Assembly: GCA_017354895.1 (NCBI GenBank)
Contig: CP071493.1
Location: 682,001-746,000, forward strand
Direction of reading: 5' to 3'
Source: Podospora comata
Taxonomy: Eukaryota > Ascomycota > Sordariomycetes > Sordariales > Podosporaceae
DNA: 64,000 bases
Position numbers and translations under genes: made by a program. Positions 1 through 11,785 of this stretch are shown here, piece after piece. Below the pieces are notes generated by a model. It did not search any database. It saw only the letters and a list, made by a program, of their open reading frames with translations, and was not told the origin of the DNA. Every line of letters starts with the position of its first letter. The first letter of the stretch is position 1.

Positions 1-838
1 ATACTTTGGTTTTGCCGACCATTATGGCTCCCAACCCGATCAAGTGTTTGATGAGGTGGCACGTTTTTGAGGAGGGGGGATAGAAGGACGTCCATGATTC
101 ACTTGATAACGTAGTCTTTACTCCCTCCACTGGAAAAAAATCGTCGACAACAAATCGCATACCGGCCAGGGGCTTCTCGGGCGAAGGATCGGAGTAGTAT
201 AGTCGGCTGGGCACGGCTATGGCTTTGTGAAGTCCATCTTGAGACAAAGCAGTGACAGGACCAAATGCACTAGTTGAACACCTCATGTCAGCCAAATGCT
301 CTTGCCATATCGACAGATGGACCTAGGAAACTAGGGGAACTAGATACCTATTCTCAGCTTGGTGAAGACTTTTTGGAAAGACACCAAAGTTGAAGGCACG
401 GAGGCTATCAGGATAGAGCCTCCAGGCTTGATGGAGCCCTTCGTTGTATAAGAAGTAGGGCCCCGGTCTCACCGGATGTTCCGAGTCTTCAAGGATCAAG
501 CCGTGCACCACATGTAGTGGGAACTTGTTGTCCGCGCCAGCTTTGGCGTCAACTGTTGGGTCCTGGTGGTCAATGGTGACAATCCTGTGACCGAATCCGG
601 TCGTGTAGACATCATCAGCCACGACAAATCTCTCGAGAGTTGAGATACATGACTCGTCGTGGTATTGTTCGAGAGTCAAGCCAGTTACAGGTACGATGTC
701 TCGTAGCTTCGATGCGTTTCCGACACGTCCCAGTCTTTGTGGATGAACAAAGTACTGAACATTGTCGACGGTGGTGAAGATCTGACGCTCGAGGTGTCGG
801 TCCAATGGCGGAGACTGCTTCCTGTCCGGGGCGGCCAT
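1..838 (-). CDS. Amidase-signature family protein, 3' end cut by window edge
   Basis: Two exons are visible: 838..348 and 269..1. The intron 347..270 (78 nt, GTATCT...TAG) joins in phase 2 and yields the junction ENSAFGPVTAL. The downstream part reads as the N-terminus of fungal amidase-signature hydrolases: a GPVTALSQDGLHKA-like opening, then LAGMRF, GVKTT, YPP and LGAIMVGKTK. The first ~160 residues are a fungal N-terminal extension without a domain I recognise. I chose the ATG at 838 (MAAPDRKQ); the open frame continues upstream to 901 but only over a TTG. Family members hydrolyse amides with a Ser-cisSer-Lys triad. Here the residue where the catalytic lysine is expected (VKD in the family) is Asp (VVDD, codon at 143-145), so activity is doubtful. 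The two serines lie beyond the window. About 253 codons are visible. Confidence 0.75.
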
Positions 839-2770
839 GATCAGATCTCCGAGACGTGGATAAGGATGGCGGTGGCTTGTTATACTAATTGCTGTTGACA
901 ATGGTGGACTCTACAGGTGCATGTAGAGATGAACACGATAATAGCATAAGATGAGTTCGAGTGGTGGTTGTCTGGTTGAAACGGGAGTTCAAGCGTCAGC
1001 GTGGTGGACGTCCAATCTCAGCAGGCAGCCCGCCTTCCATCTTTTGGGTTGCTCAAGGGGTGACGGCACCTTCCACATTATTCCCGCTCAACCAGGCGCG
1101 AGGAACCCTCTTTCCACTTTTCGCCTGCAATTTTTCGTGACCAGAGTTGCAACAAGCTTTCCTACTTGTGTCTTGGACAGACATGATGTTGTGGGAAGCC
1201 GCCGGCCTTGCTCCCGGATGACAAGCCATCTTTACCTTGAACAAGGAGAACCTCCAAACCTCTCGAGACAGGGTTAGGGAAAGTTCCCCATCACCTACAT
1301 CATCTTCCGTCTTTCCTTTTCGGTCCCTGTGACAACAATAAACTCCGAACTCTGGGCCGTAGCTCATGGTTACCACAAGATGGTCGGACTTAAGCTTAAT
1401 TGTACCTACATCTCCCGCGAGATCGGTTGGCTTGTGTCTACAAGGGACATACTCGGCGCTCGTCATTCTAGATGGGGTTTATCAATGGTATCTCCAGAGC
1501 TGGGCCTACTACTGACCAGAGCCATGTCAATCCACCAAAGAAGAGATGGCATCTTTGGGCGTAGTTCCAATCGTACCTCTAGGAGCCTTCAGTATGGGAT
1601 CTTACATCCAGACAACCACCTATTGGTCCCCGCATCGTGGCCGCGAATGTAACCGACGTCACGAAAATGAAACTCTCCGGCTTGAGTTCGGGAACTTCTG
1701 CATTTCCAGCCATACATACAGACGCCACCTGCCAGCCTCGCCTATCACTACACCGAACATCATCCTTCCACAGCACAATCCAGCACATGGACGCTTCCCG
1801 TGTTGTGTCTCATGCCCCGGAATATGCCCCAAAAGATCACCCAACTGGCCTCTCTATTGTCACATATTTCATTTCGATCCCGCCTCTCGCCAACACAGTT
1901 AACTCCGGTCCACGATGTCCATCAGAGGATCGGCTGCAACACAACATGTGGCACAGTGTACAGACAAAAAAGAAGCAAATATTGAAACCAAGAACATGTG
2001 GGTCGCTGATTGAACAGATCTTGGATCAAACATACAGCAGCAACAACAATAGCCAAAAGTCCCCTACTCTGATTACCCCTGACTTGCATCGCCAAGGCTC
2101 GGACTACATACAGCCCTTACAAATACGACCTGTTAAAACCGAGACATGTGAGGGGGATACTGAACAGTGAAGACGCAGTAAACAAGTTTTCCGGTGCGTC
2201 CGGATATACTCGGTGGTTGCAATGCACGCAAAGGAAAAGAAAAGAATACCACGATAACAAATCAGGGCCCACGTGTTGGCCAACATACCTACGGACAGAG
2301 TCTTGGGTTTGGAGCTGCAGGATATGTACAAAAATGTCATATTAAATACGTTTACTTATATCTACACTATGTACTGTGTATCAATGCCCAAAATACATAC
2401 CGTTCGAACTCCATGCTATCCATACGTGTCCCTTGTTGCCTGGCGTACCTGCCCATGCCCCTTGTCCTATTAGCCATTCCTTGTTATAGCTCCATGACTT
2501 GATCCCAACCTCCCATACCAGAAATGACAATAACCCGCTAAAAGCTCAACAAATAAAAACGAATGGGGGTATCTCCTCCATCTCGCAGTCCAAAGTATCA
2601 ACCGCGTGGGTATCATCACTCTTTCTCAACTTTTCGAAAACCGCCCCTTGCTGGAGAAATACCTTGCTGGAAAGATACCTTGCTTGACAGATCTCTGGAG
2701 CCACTGGCGGCATCACCAAACTGACTGTGTATCGCGCACCAGAGTCCCAGTTCGGATCACCACCCAGAAA
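839..2770. other. Intergenic region, no supported gene
   Basis: Lies between the start of the amidase-like gene and the 3' end of the next minus-strand gene. It should hold the amidase promoter. Open frames up to 177 codons occur on both strands, but most lack an ATG start, none has a recognisable motif, and none can be extended by plausible splicing. Confidence 0.5.
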
Positions 2771-4028
2771 TCACCTCCCTCTCCTCAACCTTTCCACCAC
2801 CGTCCCATTTTCCCGTAACCCATCCAACTCAAAATTCTTATACCAACACCCACACTCCCCCTCCGCCCCATCAATCCCCCCAGCAGTCCCATTATCATTC
2901 CCCCCAAACAACCCCCCCAAATCAACCCCCCTCCCATCCCAATAACAATCCGGCACCACACCCCCTTCCCCATCCTCACCACCTTGTTGCACCTCCCCAA
3001 CCTCCACCAAAAAAGGCCAAACCCTCTCCTCCCCTTCCTTCCCCGCCCTCCCCGTAATCTCCGTCAGAATAACCCCCCCCAAACCCTCCGGCCAAGACGC
3101 CCTCTGCCGGGTGTATATCGCCGCTGACAAAACAGTAGTGTTAAACCAGCATTGTATCCTCTCCTCTCCTCCCCCTTCTGTTCCATTGGTAGGAATCGAT
3201 AAAGTGACTGGCTTGGGGTAGATAAGCGAAAAGACAAAACGTTCGTTGTATTGGTTTATATCGAGGTGTGTCAGTGTCAGGTTTTGGAATTGCGGACCGG
3301 TGGTGTGGGATGGGGTGGAGGAGATGGTATAGCCTGATCTCGGGGAGGGGGTTATCGTCCAGTGGAATATCGCTGTTGATAGTAACCGTGGTTGCGGTTG
3401 TTGTTCTGGGGAGGTGTAGCACTGCCAGGCGGTGGCCAGAGACGGAAAGGTGAGGCAAGCGGTGGAGGTATTAGTTAGAAGAGCAGTAGTAAAGGTGTAA
3501 GACCCCGAGGGGAAGAGGTTCGTTGGGGAGGGGGAGTCGGATTGGGAGGTTTGGTTTCTATATAGAACAAGATATATTAGTTATAAAATGGCAAGCAGAA
3601 GAAGAAGACCGAGAAGAAGAAAAAAAGACGAACCGTTTTCGCAACCCGATGGTCAAACCAACTGATAACCCAACTATCACCCCTACGACCAGCAAAACCC
3701 CAAACATCTTCCTATACCACCCCTTCCTCGCCACCGGTCCCTGATCCCTCCCCCCCCCTCCCACCACCTCCCGCTGGGCAACCTCCATCTTTGCCGTCCC
3801 CGACGCCGGCCTATCCACCCCTCCCGAAACTGCCCCAAAAGGCGGCGGCGTCCTCGACCGATGACTACCGTGCACACTACTCCCCTGCGAATTCGACCTC
3901 GAAACCGGTGGTCGTCGCGGCGACTTGGGCGGCACCCCCGGCGGCGGCGTGGTAGAGTGCACCACATCCTCGATAATCATCGGCAACGGCTGTGATAGCC
4001 GCGACGAGGACCGACTCCCGGGCGCCAT
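2771..4028 (-). CDS. Uncharacterised single-pass (type II) membrane protein
   Basis: Two exons, 4028..3634 and 3557..2771, with intron 3633..3558 (76 nt, GTTCGT...TAG, CTAAT branch) joined in phase 2; 393 aa. The frame was followed through the whole second exon without a stop. Residues 1-107 are basic, Ser/Pro-rich and presumably cytosolic. Residues ~108-129 form one strongly hydrophobic helix (Val/Gly/Leu) followed by RKR. The remaining ~260 residues contain several N-x-S/T sequons, cysteines and a Trp-Gln-Cys-Tyr (WQCY) motif, as expected for an outside-facing domain. I recall similar WxCY-containing single-pass proteins from many ascomycetes, but no function is known to me. The start is the ATG at 4028; the frame upstream begins only at TTG. 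The coding strand is G-run-rich near the 3' end. Confidence 0.7.
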
Positions 4029-5078
4029 AATAAATGGTGAACACTCCTCGACAGACGCGCCCGGGAGAGAGTCAAGGTGCGAGGGTGGGGGGGAGGGAAT
4101 GACGTTGTTGCGTGATGGAAGCAAAATAATGGTACTATTCCAGCACGATCAAATCCACCATCATCTAACCTCATCAGAAAAACAAAACCTCAATTCCAGC
4201 GAAAATAAAACAAATGAATGAGGAAGGAGAAAAGAGTTGAAAAAAACCTCGGCATCAAACAAAATCAATAATACCACCACAAGCACCACCACCACTTACC
4301 TCTCTCACCACTGCGACCGTGATATCCCGCCGCTGCTCTCCCGCGCCTAGACGAGCAGAGGCAGATCATCCTTGTCCACAATTTATCTTTGGTTTAGATA
4401 GTATCCTCATCCTTGTTCGCGCCGTAGCATTTCTCCTCCTCTTCCTCCTCCTAGGGTGATCATTCTGGGCATGGGGCATGGGGGGGTTTTGTACATACAT
4501 ACGAAAGCGAAAATGCATGCAACCACCCACACCCCCTCTTTGCAGAGCTGAAGAATCCAAACTGTCTAGACCCTTTGCCTCCCTCACCGAGAGATAAGGT
4601 CCCAGACCCGAGACATCAACCAGAGAGCATAATGATCCACGGGACTCTGGATCACGTTTCGGTTTCGGCGGATAATCCTCTGACCGACAAGACACACCAT
4701 TGGGACGTTATCGCGGCGCCACGCAGGCATAGCGCCAAACCACCTTCACCGTTAGCCAAGAGAGGAAAGGCGTTCTTTCGACACAACTGCAAAAAATGAA
4801 ATTGCGATCTTCCCCGCAAATGCACAGTGCCGACAAGAAGCTTGGTCACTGCTGTAGCCATGAGGCGTAGAATTTCAACTCCCAAGATAAGCATCTTGAC
4901 ATCTTGATTGATAAGTACACATCCTCAACGCCCTAAGCTGAAGGTACTCCGTATCTCTGCATATACAGCTAAAGTCAAGTGGTATCCGCAAACAACAGGC
5001 TGAACAGGAAAAAAATACACATGAAAAGAACCATTATTTATCTTCATCGTTGAACCCCATTCGTTCCTTGTTGGTCCC
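4029..5078. other. Intergenic region with probable 5' UTR intron
   Basis: Upstream of the membrane-protein gene on the minus strand there is a consensus donor, AG|GTAAGTG, at 4299, and a usable acceptor, GGTTAG, ending at 4165. This would make a 135-nt leader intron just before the start codon. The rest, toward the trehalase 3' end at 5079, shows no supported gene. Confidence 0.4.
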
Positions 5079-7331
5079 CTACTTTCTCTGGCCCTTGTTG
5101 CCTGCAAACTTCTTCACCCACTGGGCATCCCACGAGTCAAGTTCGACGGCGAACCTGCCTCTCTTCACGAGCTGATCCTCCTTCTTGTCGGCTCTCTTGT
5201 CAGGCTTGGTGAATCCTGGAGGCAGAAGACCGCCGCCTCTCCTAGCATGGACGTTAGGTGCCTCGATATCATCGCAGTCTGGCCTCTTGAGCTTGTCGCC
5301 AAAAGTATCAGCTGCCCAGATAGCTACGCCGTTGGTCCAGCCGAACCCTTCGACAACCTCATATTCGCCACCCCCACCAGCCACATTCGTGGCGTTGTCG
5401 CTGTACTTCTCAAACATGGTTCCCTTCGCCTCTAGGGCTAGGCCTTGAAGCTTGGGCGTCTCGAAGGTTGAGCCACCGGTGGCATACCAGGTGCAGAAAG
5501 TGGAGTCGATGTAGCGTTGCGCGAGCTTCAAGCTCAGGTCCTGAACGGCCTGGTATGAGGAATCATCCTCGCCAAAGGTAGGTGGTGTCTTGAGAAGGCC
5601 CTCCATCAAGACGTGCATCAAGGGAGGCCAGACATTAGGTTCGTCCCACTGCTGTCCAGTAAAATAGTTTGTGGAAGGGATCCCGCCGGCCTTCTCCTCG
5701 AGCATCGCCGCAACTCTCGCATAGGCCCTTTGAACCGCCAAGGGGTTGTTCTTGAGGTGGTTGGGGGCCGCGCCTGTCCAGAACGGGAACAGTTGGCCAA
5801 TCTGGAACGAAACCTGCTGTCCAGGAGGTGCCGGGCCAGTCTCCCTAGCTCTGACATCCTCATCGACAGGAATGAAGGTGTTTTGCGAGGCAGATGTGAG
5901 ATTGTAGTCAAAGTACGACCACAGGGTTGAGTTCCACATGACATCGTACATGGCCTGGCTTCTAATCTTCGCCTTGGCCGCCCACTTCTCGGCTTCGGTC
6001 TCGTTGCCCTGCTGCTTGAGGAAGCAAGAGATGATCTCCTCGTTCTGGTAGAGAATCGAGTTCAACTCGACGGGAATAGTCTCAAGCACGTTGAGAGAAC
6101 GGAGAGGGAAGTACTTGTCCTCGGCTGCGTCAAGAGGCGTGCGAAGCCAACGAGAGCTGTAGTCCCAGCCAGATTCCGCACCGCTTGCGAGGTTGGCGTA
6201 GACCTTTTCTTTCTCGGTCTCGTTGAGGGGCGTTTTAACAGGATATATTATACCTGTCTCGGCATAGTAGCTCTCGTTGTTGGCTGTAATGTAGTCCTCA
6301 CGGTAGGACTCGGGACGGGGCTGGTTGTTGTTGACGAAGTATCTATTTTTTGTTGTGAGCCTTTCTCTTCCTTCATTTGGCTTGATCGCAGAGACTTACC
6401 TGTTGAGAGTGTACTTCTTGCCATTCTTTTCAACCTCAACTGTCCGGTTAGTGGCCCAGAACTCGTGCTCCTTGATCAAAAGTGGCACTGCACGCTCCAG
6501 AATGCTTGTATCATTGGTATGCTCGATGTACACCTTGACCATCAATGAGAGCACAGGTGGCTGACTGCGGTTCAGATAGTAAGTCCTGGCACCGTTGGGA
6601 ACGAAGCCGACAGTGTCCACCAGGTCGAGGAAATTGAGGATGATGTTCTTGGAGATGTCCACAAAGGAACCACCGGTGCGCAGGAGACCTTCCAGAATCC
6701 AGTAGGAATCCCAGTAGTACGGCTCACGGAACCGGCCACCGGCAACCACAAAGGTGCGGTTGATGGGGATGAAAGAATTGGCGCATCCTGTGCAGTTGTT
6801 GGAACCACCCGCATATCGTCTTGTGAGGTCGGGCCAAATGTCAATAACCTTGCTCACGAACTCCCTGACGACCGGGTCCGCGACTCTCTCCAAGAAGACA
6901 GGGTCGGTCTCGAGTTCTTCCTTAGGAACCTCTTCCAACTCACCACCCGCGGGGGCAAAGTTCTCGCGGAAGAAGTTCTGCAGCTCAGTATTGTTGCTGA
7001 GGGGCAGAGAGAGTTGCTTGAAGGCGTCCAGAACTTCATCCAAAGGCTTGATAGTGGGCCTGGCGTTCCACAGTTAGAACATGTCTCAGACAGGCATGGA
7101 CAAGAAGATTGTTTTCGATGAAACCTACATATCGACGAATGTCTTGGAGTCGGAAAAGGGATGGGCAAGCTGGATGGCCTTGAGAACATCACCCTGGCAG
7201 TACAAGGGCGAGTCGCAAGGCGCGACCACCGAGCCGTTTACCCAAAGAGCCTGAGGGATGGCGACGACTGCGGTTGCCCAGATCGCGAGTGTAGCGCCTG
7301 CCACGAGGCCGCGATGCACCGGCGGTACCAT
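5079..7331 (-). CDS. Secreted alpha,alpha-trehalase, GH37
   Basis: Three exons: 7331..7129, 7059..6400 and 6342..5079; introns of 69 and 57 nt, both joined in phase 2; 708 aa. It hydrolyses trehalose to two glucoses. The N-terminus is a signal peptide ending near AVVAIPQ, so the enzyme is secreted or bound to the cell wall, unlike the cytosolic regulated trehalases. Signature 1 is AGGRFREPYYWDSYW (residues ~174-188) and signature 2 is QWDEPNVWPP (~519-528). The GH37 catalytic acid is probably the Asp of SGWDYSSRW (~D348), and the base is the Glu of GGGGEYE (~E614). The first Pro of signature 1 (PGGRF) is Ala here. Many N-glycosylation sequons are present. The C-terminal ~60 residues carry several dibasic sites. 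Its upstream region is a long gene-free stretch. Confidence 0.95.
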
Positions 7332-8912
7332 TGTGAAGGCTGTTCACACACGGTTGGGTTCTTATGCGGCTAGAATTGTGAGATGAAGAGGCAGGGGTGG
7401 AGTGAGGGTGCTGTTGTTGTTCAGTCGGTCAGTGCTGAAGAAAGTCTGACTCGGCGATCGGAGAGTGTGATGGGAGAAGGAATAATCAGGGCAGGGTGGG
7501 CGGGAAGGAACTCAGGAGTGGTCGATATGGGGGGCAGACAGGCACAAGATATACAGTGGGCAGGAGCGGGCAGGAGCAGGGTCGGCAGGGGCACGAGGAC
7601 GGGCCCGGGGATGGGAGTGACAAGATCGGACAGAAGGCAAGCCGTCTTGGGCTTGTGCTCTCTTCTATACTTTCCACCTTGCACTCACAAGAGAGGCAGG
7701 CGCGTCTGGGAATGGTGGTGTCGTCAAGCCCAGAAATCAGCACTTTGATAATTCTGCAGGGCAGCTGCCAGTTCTGCATGCAGTCAAGGTTGCAATAAGC
7801 CTGCCGTGCCTTCCACTTCATCATAGCAGGCCACGCCAGACAAGCAAAGAGAAGAATTGGGACGAAATACCACCAGAGTCACGCTGATCTCGATCCCAGA
7901 TTCCAGGTTCCGTGTCTTGCCCATGTCTTTTCCAGGTTGTCGTCAAAGGTGGGCTTTCCTTGGCGTGCTCCTCATGATCGTCATCTCTCTCTCTCCCTTG
8001 CTCATTCTTTCTCCAACTTTTTTTTTCTGCCTCATTGAGATCCATCATCCATTGATTCGATGTGTTCCGGATCAGGTACCTTCTTAACCTCCATTGCGGC
8101 CAATTTGATGCTTGTGTGCCCCGGACGAGAACGGTTGTGCATTCCTCCCACACGAGGCTCTTTCGAGGCATGTAGCACCTGCCACAACCGGGCATTTCCT
8201 GCTTGTCCACCGCTCCAGGCTGTATTCCGTCGGTCAATAGAGACGGCAAGACGTTGGATTTTGGGGAGCTTGTTTGGAGCTTTCCCCGCATTCTGCACTC
8301 TCAATGCTCCGGCATAGGCCCGGTCCGCAGCTATTCTAGCGCTTCCATTCGCTGGGACCGGCGGATCCACGGTGACGTCAGCCATTGGCAACATCTCTTG
8401 ACCTTGGGGCTAAGGCGGGGTAAAGAGCTTGCAGAGACGCGGAAGCATGCTCCTCAACCGGAGGCGCATACCACGAGGCGGTAAGGAAAATGGCTGTTCC
8501 ACACAAACGGTGCGCCTAGGAAGCCCTCACGGCCCTCATAGTCTTCAAAGAAAGCCACAGGTCATCGTCAGTGGCGGTGTCTTTTAGCCTCTTGGCTGAG
8601 GTCTGCCGTGCTTTGCCTTGTTCCCTGTCGGTGATTTTAGTCACCATTCAGCTGCGAGTCTTGTCCTCCTCGACCGAGTTCATTTTTGTGTTCTCGTTAC
8701 CAAATCATCGGGCAGTCCGGCGTCTCCGGGCTCACTTTGTATGGACAGAAGCAAGAGTTCGGCCCGCATCTTCGGCCTTGCCCTACATGAAGGAAGACTT
8801 GGCAAGGGATCTCGGCTACCGACATCAGCAATCCAAGTCGGCTTTTATAAATCATCCATCGGTGAACATTGTTAGGGTGTCGGGATGTGTAAATTTCCTA
8901 TTTGTCGGCACT
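7332..8912. other. Trehalase upstream region, no supported gene
   Basis: About 1.6 kb between the trehalase start and the threonine aldolase stop. The minus-strand ORF 8032..8394 begins at ATG (120 codons) but has no recognisable motif. A CRE/CCAAT composite site lies inside it and is annotated separately. Confidence 0.45.
8373..8388 (-). promoter_or_regulatory. CRE palindrome next to an inverted CCAAT box
   Basis: Perfect TGACGTCA at 8373-8380. One base later comes CCATTGG, which reads CCAAT on the minus strand. It lies about 1.04 kb upstream of the trehalase start, in the same orientation as that gene. Fungal bZIP factors of the ATF/CREB type bind the first motif and the HAP/CBC complex binds the second. 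Function here is inferred only. Confidence 0.35.
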
Positions 8913-10395
8913 TTACTGCGATGTCCGATACATGGACCTTTCTCCTTCTTGCCCCTTCAAGCCCTTGCTGTTTCCATTCTTCTCTCCCATAATTGTCTTG
9001 AAGATGGATTCTAGACGAGGAACAACAAACTCGCGGTTCTGGTAGATTTGATAGTGTATCACCAGTCTTCCCCCCATGAGCTTCAAGCCAGCCTCCTTTC
9101 CAAGCTCATCAACCCGGGCGTCTGGACAGTTGGCATCTTCAAGATCAAGCCAGACCATGTTGGTATGTACCGGATGGATAAGCTGACCGCCGAGATCAGT
9201 CCAGATTTTGGCAACCTGCTGTGCCAAAATATGCGTATCCCGCAGCAAGCCCCCTTCACCATTTGGTCCTTTGCCAAACGTCTCGTCAACGGCAACCCGG
9301 GCCGCTGCCGTGACGACTCCAGACTGTCGAAGCCCGCCGCCGATTGATTTCCTTACCCAGCGGGAATGCTTGATAACCTTTTTGTCTCCGACGAGGACGC
9401 TGCCGATAGGGGCGCCGAGGCCTTTGGAGAAACACAGTGTAACAGTGTCGAAACATGAAGCAAATTCCTTCAGGCTTCCTGCGCCGGAAGCCGCAGCCTC
9501 CCATAGTCGTGCTCCATCACAGTGCATTTTGAGCCCATTTTCTTTTGCGAAAGCCGAGATGCGTTGGACTTCCTGGAGTGGCATGATCATGCCGTTGAGA
9601 GTATTCTCTAGGCTGATGAGACGAGTTGGGCAGGTGTGTACGTCGTCATCTAGGTAGACATTGGCCTTGATGTCTTCCAGCGACAGATAGATGCCATTTT
9701 TTGGTACGATTGTCTTGACTGTGGCACCTGTCAGGGCGGAGACGCTGTTTATAAAGTTAGCAAACTGGATATCAGGGTATAATGTGTGCAAGTTGCCTTA
9801 CCCTCCAGCCTCATACTTGACAATATGGGAACGGTAGTCACACACCAAGCCATGGGGCGGCTGAGTCAAAAGAGATCTCAGAGCTAGCTGGTTACCCATG
9901 GTCCCGGACAGAACAAAAAGACCAGCCTCTTTGCCAGTCAAGGCAGCACAGTGAGCTTCCAGATCGATAGTAGTTGGGTCCTCCTGGAAGACATCATCAA
10001 ACAGTGTGCAGTTCTGAATAGCAGTAAGCATGGAGGCTGTGGGTGTTGTCATCGTATCGCCTACGTTCACGTTTGCATTCAGCTTCACGCATCTGATTCA
10101 GAACCTCATATGTCAACTCACTTCTCAGATCATAGCCAGCTGCCCCGGCACTTCCAACCCAGGCATTTTGTTTAGGACCATTTCCCTGCTCGGCATTTGC
10201 ATTTGTCAATGACATCCTCAACTTTGAGGATGGTGTTGATGTGAGACACCGACGGCTTGATTGAGTCAAAGATCGAGAGGTTGATCTTGTAAGAAGTGGA
10301 GAAGCTGCTTTTACCCCTCTGGTAAGGTATGCCCGGAGCTCACCCGTCAAAGAGGAGGATGCCGGTGGCCAAAGTCGCATTATTTTTCCGTGCAT
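8913..10395 (-). CDS. GLY1: Low-specificity L-threonine aldolase
   Basis: Three exons: 10395..10122, 10060..9802 and 9744..8913; introns of 61 and 57 nt; 454 aa. It is a PLP enzyme cleaving threonine or allo-threonine to glycine and acetaldehyde. Family landmarks are DLRS-DTMTTPTASM (joined across intron 1), FQEDPTT, GKEAGLFVLSGTMGNQ, YEAGG-VSALTGA (across intron 2), HCDGARLWEAA, and the PLP lysine in SKGLGAPIGS (about K285). Before the catalytic core are ~85 residues rich in Arg, Ser and Thr with almost no acidic residues, which looks like a mitochondrial presequence. A second in-frame ATG at 10215 (residue 61, MSLTNANAEQ) would produce a protein without it, so dual targeting is possible. 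The ~30-residue C-terminal tail is polar and not conserved. Confidence 0.93.
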
Positions 10396-11785
10396 TGGGT
10401 TTGTTTGGGTGAGAAGTTATGCCGCCTTCGTTGTATTCAGCGGCTCATGGCTTGTGTATTCCTGGGGGCAACTCCACCGATCTCACACGTTACGTACAAA
10501 AAAGTAGATGATATGTTGTATGATAAAGCAATAAAATGCCATATACATGTCTTTCAACGTTATTGAATGATTTCTGACCGTCGTTCAAAGATCTTCTGAC
10601 CATTATTCAAGGCCTATTGGCTCTTTTTCCAAGGCATTGGTCTCTGCCGCGGCCTTGATTTCAAGTCTCAGTCTCCATTTTTTGTTCGCAATGTGGCACT
10701 GAAGGAGCAGAGATGTCGGCCAGTCCCCCCACCGATAACTGATGGTGATAACGTGCATAGTGCGAAGGACCCACTGAACTGCCCGCAGGTGTTGGGCCTT
10801 CGCAATGTGCTGAACTTCTGAACTTGCAGCCTCCATCAGCTCACTTTTGGGCCTTGGCCAGTCCTCAGCTTCCAATATTTCCTCGTCCAATTTCAAAAGG
10901 GGTAAGATGTCGTCCACAGTGGTCCCATCTGAACCACACCCACTTGGTTCCCAGGACGCCATTCGCTTCCATTCACACGTGGCTAGAACAACGGTCGTAT
11001 GAGGTTTCAAGCCACATGGCACAACCAGACTACCTATCGAAGATCTAGAATCTTTTTGCCGGCTTCGACAGACCAAAGTCACGATCTCGATTCGATGCAG
11101 TCATCACTCAGGTCGGCAGGCAGGTCCCCATCTCTCCGTTATTGCTTGTGAAACCCGAAATCTAACCAATTCGAATCCCGATCCAGGGTCCACTGGGTCC
11201 GAAAGTCTTCGGAGCGCTGGTGGACTACGGACCCTGACCATATCACATCTCGGAGGGGCACCTGTCTCTCAGCTCTGGCTATTATTCATGCGAGAAACCT
11301 ATGTGTCCATCGTCGGGCCCCGAATTATGATGTGTCCCTTCCCTCGCCTGGTTTCTGACCGACGATTCCTCAAAGGAGACAAACTGTCAATCATTTACCA
11401 CTTCAAGGAAATTCGACAGAAAGACAACAAATCCAGAACGACACTATCGATAAAATAATTATTTTCAAAGAAGACATGCAAAAACCGGCCACTTTCCCAT
11501 CCATGTCTAGGAACCCGAGCTTGGGCGCCAATATCTCCCCCAATGATTCTCTCCAACAAATTCCAGGTCCCCTCTAACCACATCGCCCGTCATTCTATCC
11601 AAGAAACACCTTCTTTTTCAACGATTAACGACGAATTCCTAAAAGAACTGTCATGACAAGCCAACGCCTACGCCATCGCTTAAAAAACACCACACCCGAA
11701 AAAAGCCTAGTCCACCAGCTGCAAAGTTGCGTCTTCGGTTCAGCGCCAGACCCCCTCGATTAAAGGGAGACACCGGATCCCATGT
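10396..11785. other. Intergenic region with one doubtful small ORF
   Basis: Holds the threonine aldolase promoter and the 3' flank of the transcription factor gene. A minus-strand frame at 10603..10962 starts with ATG (MASWEPSG) and encodes ~119 aa without recognisable domains. Its composition is protein-like, but nothing else supports it. 11100-11740 shows nothing I can name. Confidence 0.35.

Noticed and set aside
1053-1466. 137-codon minus-strand ORF with ATG
   Set aside because: No recognisable motif, no splice extension, composition like random frame; lies in the presumed amidase promoter.
1637-2170. 177-codon plus-strand ORF
   Set aside because: Begins with GTG, no in-frame ATG near the start and no family resemblance.
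8032-8394. 120-codon minus-strand ORF with ATG
   Set aside because: No motif and contains the CRE/CCAAT site; nothing supports translation.
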